Notes: generated by a model not told the origin, from the letters alone. Counted from the first letter of the stretch, positions 42,971 through 51,310 are shown. The stretch is DNA of 64,000 nucleotides from CAWAND01 sp963783335 (GCA_963783335.1 CAWAND010000010.1:1302001-1366000); one strand, 5' to 3'. Program-made: numbers and translations.

Positions 42971-44161
42971 ATGGCCAAGATTCGGCAATCCGGTCCAACA
43001 GATCCGCCCCCCGAAGATGTTCAGCCATCCAATCAGGCCTCACCGCTGAAGGGCAGGCGAGGCGGGAAATCCACCATCAGGACTTGGTTTTCCCAGTATG
43101 GCAGCCACCTGGCCGTTTTGGCATTGATCATCTTGGGTGCATTTGCCGCCAGGGTGGGATTGCGAACCCTGCCCGTGGATGCTGCCATCAGCCCTCCCAC
43201 CAATTCGGCGGCCAGTACGCCCACACAGGCACCGGTTTCCCAGATCAAACTGGCCGACCTTCCGGCCTACGCGACCCCTTCGAACCAGACAGACGATATC
43301 ACGCGGTCCTCGGATATTCACACCATCATCCCTGACCGTCCGCGGATGAAAGTGATCACGTACAAGGTAAAAGATGGGGATACGTTGTTTGGCATCGCTG
43401 ACAAATACGGCCTCAAGCCGGAGACCATCCTGTGGGGCAACTACGACACGCTCAAGGATGATGTCCATTTCTTGAGTCCTGGCCAAGATCTCAATATCCT
43501 GCCGGTTGACGGGACGTACTACAAGTGGCATGAGGGCGACAGTCTGCGAGGGGTGGCCGATTTCTTTGGTGTGACGCCAGAAGACATCCTTGACTGGCCG
43601 GGCAACAACCTGCCGGCGACGCTGGATCCTGAGAAAACCGACATCAAGGCCGGCACGATGCTCGTCATCCCGGGCGGCCACCGCGAACTGGTCAGTTGGC
43701 AGGCGCCGCGCGTCTACCGAAGCAACCCGGCAGTGGCACGCGTGGCCGGCCCCGGCTTCTGCGGCAAGATCGTGGATGGGGCCATCGGCACCGGATCATT
43801 CGTGTGGCCGACCCCCGGCAAGTGGATCTCCGGGTACCATTTCATCCCCGGGATTCACCCCGGGATCGATATCGGCGGTGCAATCGGGAACGCCATCTAC
43901 GCCGCCGACAGCGGGGTTGTCGTCTACGCTGGATGGAACACATACGGCTATGGCAACCTGATCATCATCGACCACGGGAATGGTTGGCAAACGGTCTACG
44001 GCCACTTGAGTGTGGTCGGCGTACAGTGTGGTCAGTCGGTCTTCAAGGGGTCGATCATCGGCGCCATGGGCTGCACCGGCAACTGCACCGGGCCGCACCT
44101 TCACTTCGAAATGGCCAGTGATCAGTACGGCAAAGTCAACCCGCTCCAATTCCTTCCCTAG
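42971..44161 (+). CDS. LysM and M23 peptidase domain protein (second copy)
   Basis: A 396-residue paralogue of the preceding gene with the same order: cytosolic N-terminus (about 45 residues), transmembrane helix (about 48-68), spacer, two LysM-like modules (YKVKDGDTLFGIADKYGLKP; YYKWHEGDSLRGVADFFGVT) and a C-terminal M23 domain. Zinc ligands are in HPGIDIGG (His, Asp) and PHLHFE (His). The catalytic domain also has Cys residues (VQCGQSV, GCTGNCTG) of which only some are shared by the first copy. AGAGGG precedes the start. A strong terminator follows. Confidence 0.9.
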   Translation: MAKIRQSGPTDPPPEDVQPSNQASPLKGRRGGKSTIRTWFSQYGSHLAVLALIILGAFAARVGLRTLPVDAAISPPTNSAASTPTQAPVSQIKLADLPAYATPSNQTDDITRSSDIHTIIPDRPRMKVITYKVKDGDTLFGIADKYGLKPETILWGNYDTLKDDVHFLSPGQDLNILPVDGTYYKWHEGDSLRGVADFFGVTPEDILDWPGNNLPATLDPEKTDIKAGTMLVIPGGHRELVSWQAPRVYRSNPAVARVAGPGFCGKIVDGAIGTGSFVWPTPGKWISGYHFIPGIHPGIDIGGAIGNAIYAADSGVVVYAGWNTYGYGNLIIIDHGNGWQTVYGHLSVVGVQCGQSVFKGSIIGAMGCTGNCTGPHLHFEMASDQYGKVNPLQFLP

Positions 44162-44187
44162 TCAACCCTCAAGAGGACGTATCAAAT

Positions 44188-44222
44188 CGGGACGGCCAAT
44201 TGGCCGTCCCGTTCCATTTTTC
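44188..44222. terminator. Rho-independent terminator between convergent genes
   Basis: Perfect 10-bp stem CGGGACGGCC / GGCCGTCCCG with loop AATT, followed by TTCCATTTTT on the plus strand. It ends the second LysM-M23 gene and may also serve the converging flavoprotein gene. Confidence 0.88.
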
Positions 44223-44252
44223 ATTACTCTAGCCCTGAAGCAACGCATGGAT

Positions 44253-45413
44253 CTACCGGAAGCCGATCTGCTTGGGCAGTACGTCCCTTACACTCGGCAG
44301 GGGCGAGATCAACCAGCTGGCGGCTTTCAGCAGCTGCCAGACGCCGAGCATCATCAGGTGATTGTGACTGACACGGTAGACAAGGCTGGCGACAAACCAA
44401 CGCAGCAGCAGGTACCGCCCGACAGGGGAGAGGAGGACGCGCGTGCGATAGTTGCTGAAAGACCAGTCATCCTGAACGTAAGCGGAATGCAGGGCTCTGG
44501 CAGCCACGCGTCCATACCCTAAGGCCACCCCGATCCCCTCCCCGAACAGCGGGTCGGCGCCGGCTGTGTCGCCCGCCAGCGCGACCCGCTCGCCGGAAAA
44601 CAGATTGGTGGGCGAGAACCAGTGGATCGGGTGCCCCTCGATTTTCAGGTCCTCCGGAGAGACGCCATGGGCTTGGGCCGTTTGATGGAGGATTTGAGGC
44701 AGATTGGCGCGCGGGCTCTCCGGGTTGACCCGTCCATCGTAGACGCCGCGATTCATGTGTGGGGCACCCCGGACCAGGCTAGGGAAATCCCAGTAGTAGC
44801 CCTGGAGCGCATCCCGAAGGGCGCCGAAATCGAAGCGCGCCATGCGGTTGCGGAACTCGGGCTCGTTGCCCTTCGCCGGGGTGACAACTTCAAGCAGCCT
44901 GGCCACGCGCGGCCTCGGTTCACGGGCGCCCAGCCAGCGCCGGACAATGCCTTTGGAGCCATCGGCGCCGACGATGGCCTTGGCGGAGATTTGGCCCCTG
45001 TTGGTTGACACGAGCACACCCTCAGCCCGCCGTTCGATCTCAAGAACCAGAGTGTTTTCCAGAAGTTGGATCCCGCGCGCCTTGGCTTGACGAGCCAACC
45101 ACTCATCGAACTCGGGGCGACGCGTCACGGCAATGGCGGGCTGCCCCCTGATCACCGCCGCCCGATCACCATACTCCAACCGGGCATCCGTTACCGGAAT
45201 GAATGGGATGTCTAAAGATAGGCCTAGGAGGTGAAGCTGCTGGAGAGCGAATGGAGTCAAGCCGCCGGCGCACAGCTTGTGGCGCGGGTGCGTTTCCTTT
45301 TCCAAGACAACCAACCTGTCCCTCCACCCCGTGTCCTCCTGGATGAGATGCATGGCAGTGCTCAGACCAGCCGGTCCCCCGCCGATGATCACCACATCCG
45401 ATTGAGTATCCAT
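44253..45413 (-). CDS. Geranylgeranyl reductase family FAD-dependent oxidoreductase
   Basis: A 386-residue flavoprotein. The FAD-binding Rossmann motif is VVIIGGGPAGLSTAMHL at the N-terminus; KLCAGGLTP matches the conserved Cys-Gly region of geranylgeranyl reductases, and ALAGDTAGADPLFGEGIGVA is the second FAD motif. The RRPEFDEWLARQAKARGI segment is also typical. Likely reduces an isoprenoid chain of a lipid or quinone, but the substrate is not certain. It lies 57 bases after the M32 carboxypeptidase gene on the same strand. Confidence 0.85.
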   Translation of the reverse strand: MDTQSDVVIIGGGPAGLSTAMHLIQEDTGWRDRLVVLEKETHPRHKLCAGGLTPFALQQLHLLGLSLDIPFIPVTDARLEYGDRAAVIRGQPAIAVTRRPEFDEWLARQAKARGIQLLENTLVLEIERRAEGVLVSTNRGQISAKAIVGADGSKGIVRRWLGAREPRPRVARLLEVVTPAKGNEPEFRNRMARFDFGALRDALQGYYWDFPSLVRGAPHMNRGVYDGRVNPESPRANLPQILHQTAQAHGVSPEDLKIEGHPIHWFSPTNLFSGERVALAGDTAGADPLFGEGIGVALGYGRVAARALHSAYVQDDWSFSNYRTRVLLSPVGRYLLLRWFVASLVYRVSHNHLMMLGVWQLLKAASWLISPLPSVRDVLPKQIGFR

Positions 45414-45470
45414 GTTGGCCTCCTCCAGCCTGTGGTTGAACTTGAGAGACTTCGCACGCCGCTGGGCGTA

Positions 45471-46976
45471 CTAGGACGGATACAACGCCTCGAATTTGTC
45501 GCGCAAATAGGAGAGGTAGGGTTCAAGCTCCAAGGCTCGTCCGGTGGCACGTTCGACAAGTTCTTCCGGCGTGAACTTTCGGCCCGGGCGGTGGACATGC
45601 TCGGCCAACCACTGGCTCAGGTGGCTGAAGTCGCCCCGCCTCAAGTCATCGTCGATCGATGGATATGCTGTCTTGGCAGCCTGCATGAATTGTGCGCTCA
45701 TTATGTTGCCGAGAGTGTAGCTTTGGAATCCGCCTCCAATCCTCCCACTGTACCAATGCACATCTTGAAGTACGCCGTCTCTGTCATCCGGGGGCTCAAT
45801 GCCCAGATCCTGCTTGTATCGGCTGCGCCAGGCCTCCGGCAGGTCTCGGACTTCGAGACGTCCCTCGAGCAGGTCGAGTTCCAGATCGAACCGAATCATC
45901 ACGTGGAGATTGTAGGTTACCTCGTCGGCATCGGTGCGGATCAGGGAGCGCTGGACGCGGTTGATGGACCGGTAGAAGGCCTCCAGAGGCACCTTGCTCA
46001 GCTGATCTGGGAAGGCGGCTTGAAGCTGCGGATAGGTGTGCTCCCAATAGGGAAGGCTCCGCCCTACCAGGTTTTCCCATAGGCGGGATTGGCTCTCGTG
46101 AACACCTGATGACGATGCTGCCGCCAAGGGGGTGCCCTCATAGGCGGGATCGATGCCCAGCTCATAGAGGGCATGGCCGGTCTCATGCAGCGTGCTGAAC
46201 AAGGATTCAGTGAGATCATCCTGCTTGACCCGGGTCGTCATTCGGATGTCGCCCAAGGAAATGCGGGTCATGAAGGGATGGGCAGACCTGTCCTGCCGGG
46301 CACGCTGCGGGTCGAATCCAATCTGTCGGACAAGATCCAGGCCGAGTTCAAGCTGCCTGGCGGGCGGGAAACGCTGGTGGACGGGTGACATATCCGGCTC
46401 CGGTTGCTGGACGATCCTTTCCACCATGGGCACCAGGGCCTGCCTGAGTTCAGAAAACCAGGCCCGCACGCGGGAGGCCTTCATCCCATATTCGTGAACG
46501 TCAATCAGCGGGTCGGCGATGTGCTCGTAGCCCGGGAAGAACTCAGCGTAGGCCCGGCTCATTTCCAGAGTCTTTTCCAAATAGGGGCGGACACGCGCGA
46601 AATCGTTCTCCGGGCGTGCCTGCCGCCAGACTTCATAGGATTCAGATAGGTGCTGGTGGAACTCCGACAGATGGTCCGCAGGCACACGGGTCGCCCGGTC
46701 GAAATCCCGCCGGGCCAGCCGAATCAAGCTCGCATCGTCTGAGTCGTACGGCAGATCGGCTGTGAGGGGCTCCAGCCTATCCAGAAGATGGCCGAGTTCA
46801 GCGTCGACCAAGCGCTCATGGGCAAGCGTGGCTGCCAGCGCCAGCTGACGGCCGCGCGCCGAACTTCCTCCAGGTGGCATATAGGTGGATTGATCCCAGC
46901 TCAGAAGGGAGGCGATGGCTTCCAAATCGTAGATTTCCTGCAAGCGTGCTTTGAGTTTGTCGAGATCTGTGGGCAT
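45471..46976 (-). CDS. M32 family metallocarboxypeptidase (Taq type)
   Basis: A 501-residue zinc carboxypeptidase that removes C-terminal residues from peptides, cytosolic. The zinc motif HETGH is near residue 264, the downstream Glu is in GVHESQSRLWEN, and HPFMTRI, DEVTYNLHVMIRFDLE and the GGFQSYTLGNIMSAQF helix are the other family signatures. Length is normal. The GGAGCCACGA upstream is a moderate ribosome-binding site. Confidence 0.95.
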   Translation of the reverse strand: MPTDLDKLKARLQEIYDLEAIASLLSWDQSTYMPPGGSSARGRQLALAATLAHERLVDAELGHLLDRLEPLTADLPYDSDDASLIRLARRDFDRATRVPADHLSEFHQHLSESYEVWRQARPENDFARVRPYLEKTLEMSRAYAEFFPGYEHIADPLIDVHEYGMKASRVRAWFSELRQALVPMVERIVQQPEPDMSPVHQRFPPARQLELGLDLVRQIGFDPQRARQDRSAHPFMTRISLGDIRMTTRVKQDDLTESLFSTLHETGHALYELGIDPAYEGTPLAAASSSGVHESQSRLWENLVGRSLPYWEHTYPQLQAAFPDQLSKVPLEAFYRSINRVQRSLIRTDADEVTYNLHVMIRFDLELDLLEGRLEVRDLPEAWRSRYKQDLGIEPPDDRDGVLQDVHWYSGRIGGGFQSYTLGNIMSAQFMQAAKTAYPSIDDDLRRGDFSHLSQWLAEHVHRPGRKFTPEELVERATGRALELEPYLSYLRDKFEALYPS

Positions 46977-47180
46977 TGTTTCGTGGCTCCTGGATTTGAA
47001 AAAGAACTCACCCGTTACGCAAAGGCTGCCAACACGTTAGGTCCCGTAAGGTGGCTGTAAGTCCACAGGTGTAATGCAAACTGTACATTCTTGTTAACCA
47101 AGGTGAAGATGCCGGGCAAGTTCATTCGCCCGATCATTTGAGAGCCGACCTTTTTACATCTTTGTGGAGTGAGGACGATA

Positions 47181-47387
47181 ATGGCCATCAGCACAATTTC
47201 TACCGTTGACGAAGCAATGGAATTCGCCACCTTGGCGATCGAAAAGGGCGAACATGACAAGGCCAAGTCAGCCTTAAGCTGGGTCCTCCAGCGTGAGCCC
47301 CGCAACGGTCTGGCGTGGTTGTGGATGGCCTGCTGTGTTCCCGATGAGGGCGCCAAGAACGAGTGCTATCGGCGCGCTGCAAGCTGA
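47181..47387 (+). CDS. Small TPR-like protein
   Basis: A 68-residue protein with a single TPR-like helix pair: AMEFATLAIEKGEHDKAKSA, then LSWVLQREPRNGLAWLWMAC. Such AWLWMA-type units are common in Chloroflexota TPR proteins, where they form longer arrays; here only one unit is present. ATG 47181 is preferred (GAGG 9 bases upstream) over 47169. Function unknown. Confidence 0.65.
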   Translation: MAISTISTVDEAMEFATLAIEKGEHDKAKSALSWVLQREPRNGLAWLWMACCVPDEGAKNECYRRAAS

Positions 47388-47631
47388 GTGGCATGTCGTC
47401 CAGCTTAATTTGATTATAGCCTTGTAGGGGGATGGACAGGGCTGGATGTGAGCGGCCCGGCGAGATGCCGGGTCGCAGTGATTCAAGGGGGAACGCACAA
47501 GGCTGCCGTGAGGCAGCCAGGGCGAGAGTGGGACCACAGGCGGAGGTTGCCCGTGTTAAGGTGCACCTCTGACAACGCCCCAGCCTCGAGGACGTTACGG
47601 CGCCAAGGTCCCAGAGCGTTGGTGAATACAA
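47388..47631. other. Hairpin-rich gap, possible structured RNA
   Basis: No convincing ORF in this stretch, which is longer than a typical spacer here. Stems visible: CCCGGC-GAGAT-GCCGGG (47456-47472 region), GGCTGCC-GTGA-GGCAGCC (47501-47518 region) and GAGGTTGC ... GCACCTC (47543-47569 region). An outer GGCTGG (47440-47445) could pair with CCAGCC (47580-47585) and close all of them. On the plus strand TATAGC (47415-47420) might be a -10 box. It does not match SRP RNA, RNase P, tmRNA or 6S RNA by the motifs I know. Confidence 0.35.
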
Positions 47632-47659
47632 GAGAAGCGGCCTTAAAAGGCCGCTTCTC
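47632..47659 (-). terminator. Hairpin downstream of the tRNA cluster
   Basis: Perfect 11-bp stem GAGAAGCGGCC / GGCCGCTTCTC, loop of 6. On the minus strand it follows tRNA-Arg by 55 bases and is itself followed by TTGTATT. Likely the end of the tRNA transcript. Confidence 0.7.
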
Positions 47660-47714
47660 AAGGCAAAAAAATTCATCTTGCGCTGGCAGATCTTTGGTGT
47701 GAACTGCAGCGTTT

Positions 47715-47791
47715 TGGCGCCCCCGGCAGGACTCGAACCTGCGACCCCTTACTCCGCAAGCAAGTGCTCTAATCCACTGAGCTACGAGGGC
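47715..47791 (-). tRNA. tRNA-Arg (anticodon GCG)
   Basis: A 77-base cloverleaf with encoded CCA. Acceptor GCCCTCG / CGGGGGC, D stem GCTC / GAGC, anticodon stem CTTGC / GTAAG with loop TTGCGGA (anticodon GCG, reading CGC), T stem GCAGG / CCTGC with loop TTCGAGT. The D-loop has A at position 20 and the discriminator base is G, both arginine identity features. Bacteria mostly use an ACG (inosine) tRNA for CGN codons, so GCG is unusual. Confidence 0.93.
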
Positions 47792-47817
47792 GTGTAACCA
47801 ACTTTGATCTAGTAACG

Positions 47818-47911
47818 TGGCGGGGAGGGAGGGATTCGAACCCTCGGTAGAGGTATATGCCCCTACAAGCGCTTAGCAGGCGCCCCCGTTCAGCCACTCC
47901 GGCACCTCCCC
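47818..47911 (-). tRNA. tRNA-Ser (anticodon GCT)
   Basis: A 94-base class II tRNA with encoded CCA. Acceptor GGGGAGG / CCTCCCC, anticodon loop CTGCTAA (GCT, reading AGC/AGU), long variable arm, T arm with TTCGAAT. Discriminator base G, as usual for serine. Confidence 0.95.
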
Positions 47912-47929
47912 GAGTGGCATTGGGTTGTC

Positions 47930-48017
<88 letters not shown>

Positions 48018-48049
48018 GGGTCCGAAGAGCTCCCTGCCCGAGCCGTAGG

Positions 48050-48078
48050 ATTCTACCATGGGGGTAGGGGGCTGTCAA
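48050..48078 (-). promoter_or_regulatory. tRNA cluster promoter
   Basis: On the minus strand TTGACA (48078-48073), 17 bases and TAGAAT (48055-48050), preceded by TGG. The perfect -35 box overlaps the stop codon region of the methyltransferase gene. Drives Ser-TGA, Ser-GCT and Arg-GCG. Confidence 0.8.
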
Positions 48079-48812
48079 AGAATGGCACTTTTCGCGTCGG
48101 CTGCGACCCAAAGCTGATACAAGCCGAGTTTTCCGCCATGTCCATCGGATCGAAAGCTGTCGGCCAGCCTAAATCCTCCGCTCTCGGCCAGTTCACTCAG
48201 TTCATCTGAGGTGAAATGGTGAACATAACGAATGCCGCTGCCGCCCCTGCGCCAGTCGATGAGGTAATCCCCGGGTTCCACCTGCTCCTGGCTAAGGTCG
48301 GCCGCTTCCCAGGGCACCAGACGCTCCTCAACGTCGGGAAGGGCGAGAAAATCCCACACCGACAAGGCGATCCAGCCGTCGGGGGCAAGCAGATGGCGGA
48401 CGGCCTCCGCCCATGCTCTGCGCCGAGCGGAGCCGGGCAAGTGGTGCAGAAAAGCAAAGGCGCAGATCACATCGTATGGCTGATCAAGCGATTCCCACCA
48501 GCCGGACAGGCCTAGGTCAAGTTGGAGCCAGGCGGCATTATGGGGAACATCGCCATCACGGGCGATGGCCAACAGGCTGGCTTCGGCGTCGATCCCAAGA
48601 TAGGTGCCTTTGTGGTCCCTTTGGGCAAGCACCCGGGCGAGGCCCCCATTGCCGCATCCGAGGTCGAGGACAGAAGCCGAGGTTGGAATCCGCTCCCCCA
48701 CAGCCAACACGCCAGGCTGGGGGCGCTGGCGCGTCTCCGCGAAGGGTTGGGCGAAGCTCTGGTAGAATCGCCGATTAAGCTTTAGCAGGCGTTCTGCCGT
48801 TTCGGGAAGCAT
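48075..48812 (-). CDS. Class I SAM-dependent methyltransferase
   Basis: A 245-residue methyltransferase. Motif I is SVLDLGCGNGGLARVLAQ, motif II YLGIDAEASLLAIA, then DVICAFAFLHHLPG and LLAPDGWIALSVWDFL. The region after motif IV (GGSGIRYVHHFTSDELSELA) resembles tRNA wobble-uridine methyltransferases of the Trm9/AlkB-homologue type, which would fit its divergent neighbour elp3, but this is inference. The frame is open to 49361 inside elp3; ATG 48812 is chosen because of the -10 box directly upstream and protein similarity. Confidence 0.85.
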   Translation of the reverse strand: MLPETAERLLKLNRRFYQSFAQPFAETRQRPQPGVLAVGERIPTSASVLDLGCGNGGLARVLAQRDHKGTYLGIDAEASLLAIARDGDVPHNAAWLQLDLGLSGWWESLDQPYDVICAFAFLHHLPGSARRRAWAEAVRHLLAPDGWIALSVWDFLALPDVEERLVPWEAADLSQEQVEPGDYLIDWRRGGSGIRYVHHFTSDELSELAESGGFRLADSFRSDGHGGKLGLYQLWVAADAKSAIL

Positions 48813-48830
48813 AGGCGGATTATACGTTCC
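48813..48830. promoter_or_regulatory. 18-bp divergent promoter region with overlapping -10 boxes
   Basis: The two start codons (48812 minus, 48831 plus) are only 18 bases apart. On the minus strand TATAAT (48824-48819) is followed by 6 bases and ATG. On the plus strand TTATAC (48820-48825) is followed by 5 bases and ATG. Both messages would be leaderless. Confidence 0.55.
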
Positions 48831-50432
48831 ATGGACCAGACTCAGGTTCCTCCCCCTCGTTTTGATGTCACCGACGCACAGTTGGTGCTGGCGGCACGCA
48901 TCCTGGAAGACATCCGGGATGGGCTGCCCGCAGACGAGGCCATCCGCCACCATCCCAAACCGGAAGGCGGCTTTGTGGGCAAGAACGCCCTCGTTCTGGC
49001 ATACCGTCAATTGGCAGAAGCCGGTGAGTGGGAATGGGATCCGGCCTTCTTGCGCCGGATCCGCATGAAGCCGAGCCGCACGCTTTCGGGCGTGACGACG
49101 GTCACGGTGCTCACCAAGCCCTACCCATGTCCGGGCAAGTGTGTCTTCTGCCCTACCGACCAGCGCATGCCGAAGTCGTATCTGCCGGATGAGCCTGGGG
49201 CCATGCGGGCGCTTCAAAACGAGTTCGACCCCTTCGATCAAACGGCGTCCAGAATCGAAGCCCTGTACAGCATCGGCCATCCAACGGCCAAGATCGAGTT
49301 GCTGGTGTTGGGCGGGACGTGGAGTTCGTACCGCCGTGATTATCAGGCCTGGTTCATCCAACGCTGTCTTGACGCCATGAACGGTTTCGACTCAACTAAT
49401 CTGGAAGAGGCGCAGGCGGCCAATGCGAAGGCTGCCTGCCGCAATGTGGGTTTGGTGATTGAAACCCGGCCAGACCATGTGGACGCTGACGAGATCGCAT
49501 GGCTGAGATCACTGGGCGTGACCAAAGTCCAGATGGGTGCCCAGAGTCTGAACGACGAGATCCTGGCCCTTAATCAACGCGGCCATACTGTGCAGGCCAC
49601 GCGCCAGGCGGTATGCCTGCTGCGTGCTGCCGGCTTCAAGGTCGTCCTGCACTGGATGCCCAATTTGCTGGGTGCGAACCTCGAATCGGATCAGGAGGAC
49701 TTCGCCCGCTTGTGGTCAGATTTGGATCTGCGGCCAGACGAACTCAAGATCTACCCCAATCAACTCTTGGAGCAGGCCGAGCTCTACAACATCTGGCAGC
49801 AAGGGGGCTACTCGCCATACACGACGGAGGAGCTGGTTGATCTGCTCGTGCAGATCAAACCCACCATCCCGCGCTACTGCCGGGTCAATCGCATCATCCG
49901 TGACTTTCCTTCCACTCACGTGGTTGAGGGCAATCGCCGCACAAGCCTGAGACAAGATGTCCACATCGAGCTCGAAAGACGTGGCCTGAAGTGCGACTGC
50001 ATACGTTGTCGGGAGATACGCGGGCGGTCAGTCAACTCGTCGCACCTGCTGTTAGAAGATGAGACCTACGCTGCCGGCGGTGCGGAGGAGCATTTCCTGT
50101 CCTTCGTGACCCCCGACGACCATCTGGCGGGGTTCCTGCGGCTGTCCTTGCCTGGCCCGGATTCGCCTCGCTTGGAGATGCGGGATCTGGAGTCGGCAGC
50201 TCTGATCCGAGAAGTCCATGTCTATGGGCAATCTGTGGGGATGGGGCGGTCCCGCCGAGGGGCGGCTCAGCATATCGGGTTGGGCAGGCGGTTGGTGGAT
50301 CACGCCGAGGAATTGGCGCGAGAGGCCGGTTTCGGCAGGATGGCAATCATCGCCGCGCTTGGAACAAGGCGATACTATGCTCGGTTGGGGTATGTTCTGG
50401 GCGAGACCTACATGGTCAAGCCGCTTTTGTGA
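48831..50432 (+). CDS. elp3: Bacterial Elp3-type tRNA uridine(34) acetyltransferase
   Basis: Radical SAM/GNAT enzyme that forms the carboxymethyl group on U34 of tRNA in the wobble-uridine pathway; 533 residues. The cluster cysteines are Cys-100, Cys-104 and Cys-107 in PYPCPGKCVFCPTD. GGTWSSYRRDYQ and LLGANLESD belong to the radical SAM core, LKCDCIRCREIRG is the conserved Cys-rich loop, and the C-terminal acetyltransferase domain shows VYGQSVGMGRSRRGAAQHIG and LGTRRYYARLGYVLG. Elp3 alone is active in some Chloroflexota (Dehalococcoides). The adjacent divergent methyltransferase could act in the same pathway. Confidence 0.93.
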   Translation: MDQTQVPPPRFDVTDAQLVLAARILEDIRDGLPADEAIRHHPKPEGGFVGKNALVLAYRQLAEAGEWEWDPAFLRRIRMKPSRTLSGVTTVTVLTKPYPCPGKCVFCPTDQRMPKSYLPDEPGAMRALQNEFDPFDQTASRIEALYSIGHPTAKIELLVLGGTWSSYRRDYQAWFIQRCLDAMNGFDSTNLEEAQAANAKAACRNVGLVIETRPDHVDADEIAWLRSLGVTKVQMGAQSLNDEILALNQRGHTVQATRQAVCLLRAAGFKVVLHWMPNLLGANLESDQEDFARLWSDLDLRPDELKIYPNQLLEQAELYNIWQQGGYSPYTTEELVDLLVQIKPTIPRYCRVNRIIRDFPSTHVVEGNRRTSLRQDVHIELERRGLKCDCIRCREIRGRSVNSSHLLLEDETYAAGGAEEHFLSFVTPDDHLAGFLRLSLPGPDSPRLEMRDLESAALIREVHVYGQSVGMGRSRRGAAQHIGLGRRLVDHAEELAREAGFGRMAIIAALGTRRYYARLGYVLGETYMVKPLL

Positions 50433-50465
50433 AAATCTTCACAAATTGAATTGGCCGAGGGCCAA

Positions 50466-51209
50466 TCAGGCGCGCACCGGGTTGGCGATCAGGCCCTCGT
50501 AGACATTACCGTTCTCCCAAATCGGATCGACCCCGGCCAGCACAATCCGTTGTTTGTCCTTGTTCACAATCGCCTCGCCCAACGGCAGGACCACCGAAGC
50601 CTGGATCTCGTCATGGGTCAGGTGGTCGGGAAGGTCCAGGCCAAGGCCCTTAGCGAGCATGCGACGCCATGGCTCAATCTTGGCCGCCGATCGCGGACGT
50701 GAAGGTAGGCGCTGCCATCCCAGCGTGCTCCATGCTGAAGAGGGAAAGACCTCAACCACCCAGCGCTGATGGGATTGGGTTGACCAGTCATGGGTCAGAA
50801 ACGACCAGCCATATTGGTCGTGCAAATGCCGGAAGACATCGATCGAGAATAGAACATATTTGAGCATGGGGGCTGGCTTTACGTGGCCGGGCACGCCCGT
50901 CTTGCCGGGGGTGTTGAGCGCCCGCTCACAGAGGCGCATGTGCTCGATTTGAGATCCGGGGTAGCGCCATGCCTGAGGCCCGTCCAGCAGCAGGGCCCCG
51001 ACTTCGTGGTTTCGGCAGAAGGCCTCCAGGGCATCGGCGAAGCTGGTCGGGTCCGGCGGGTCCTGCAAGCCAAGCTCGTCCGGCTTGGGGAAGAGCGGTG
51101 CCCGACTTCCCAGGCGGAGGTACGCAAACCCGAAGTCACGGTAACGCCGGCTGGCCAGGTCGACAGACAGAACGTTGATCGGTTCAGTGGTGTTATCAAA
51201 TTGGGTCAT
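50466..51209 (-). CDS. DUF429-like protein, RNase H fold suspected
   Basis: A 247-residue protein beginning MTQFDNTTEPINVLSVDLAS. The SVDLAS strand with its Asp near the N-terminus, the ALLLDGPQAWR strand and the conserved VVEVFPSSAWSTLGW segment resemble DUF429 proteins, thought to be RNase H-like. The assignment is from memory of the motif pattern and not firm. ATG 51209 lies 8 bases from a -10 box; the frame is open to 51341 but the extra residues look random. Confidence 0.55.
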   Translation of the reverse strand: MTQFDNTTEPINVLSVDLASRRYRDFGFAYLRLGSRAPLFPKPDELGLQDPPDPTSFADALEAFCRNHEVGALLLDGPQAWRYPGSQIEHMRLCERALNTPGKTGVPGHVKPAPMLKYVLFSIDVFRHLHDQYGWSFLTHDWSTQSHQRWVVEVFPSSAWSTLGWQRLPSRPRSAAKIEPWRRMLAKGLGLDLPDHLTHDEIQASVVLPLGEAIVNKDKQRIVLAGVDPIWENGNVYEGLIANPVRA

Positions 51210-51217
51210 CGGTCCAG

Positions 51218-51223
51218 AGTATA
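51218..51223 (-). promoter_or_regulatory. Extended -10 box 8 bases before the DUF429-like start
   Basis: On the minus strand TGT TATACT (-10 at 51223-51218) is followed by 8 bases and ATG 51209, so the transcript has at most one or two bases before the start codon. No -35 box. Confidence 0.5.
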
Positions 51224-51262
51224 ACAAACCGCCGGAGCCCCCCCGGGCATCGGCCTTGCGAC

Positions 51263-51271
51263 TGATATAAT
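51263..51271 (+). promoter_or_regulatory. Extended -10 promoter of the ABC transporter gene
   Basis: TGA followed by TATAAT (51266-51271), about 40 bases before ATG 51311. No clear -35 box. Divergent from the DUF429-like promoter 43 bases away. Confidence 0.6.
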
Positions 51272-51310
51272 CCGCGATCGAGCAGGAGATCGAAAGGCGA
51301 AAACAGCCGG

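Noticed and set aside
45231..46082. 283-residue plus-strand ORF opposite the flavoprotein and M32 genes
   Set aside because: It spans the gap between two well-supported minus-strand genes and shows no domain or ribosome-binding site.
48813..49361. N-terminal extension of the minus-strand methyltransferase to 428 residues
   Set aside because: The extension is antisense to conserved elp3 radical SAM sequence and has no recognisable domain.
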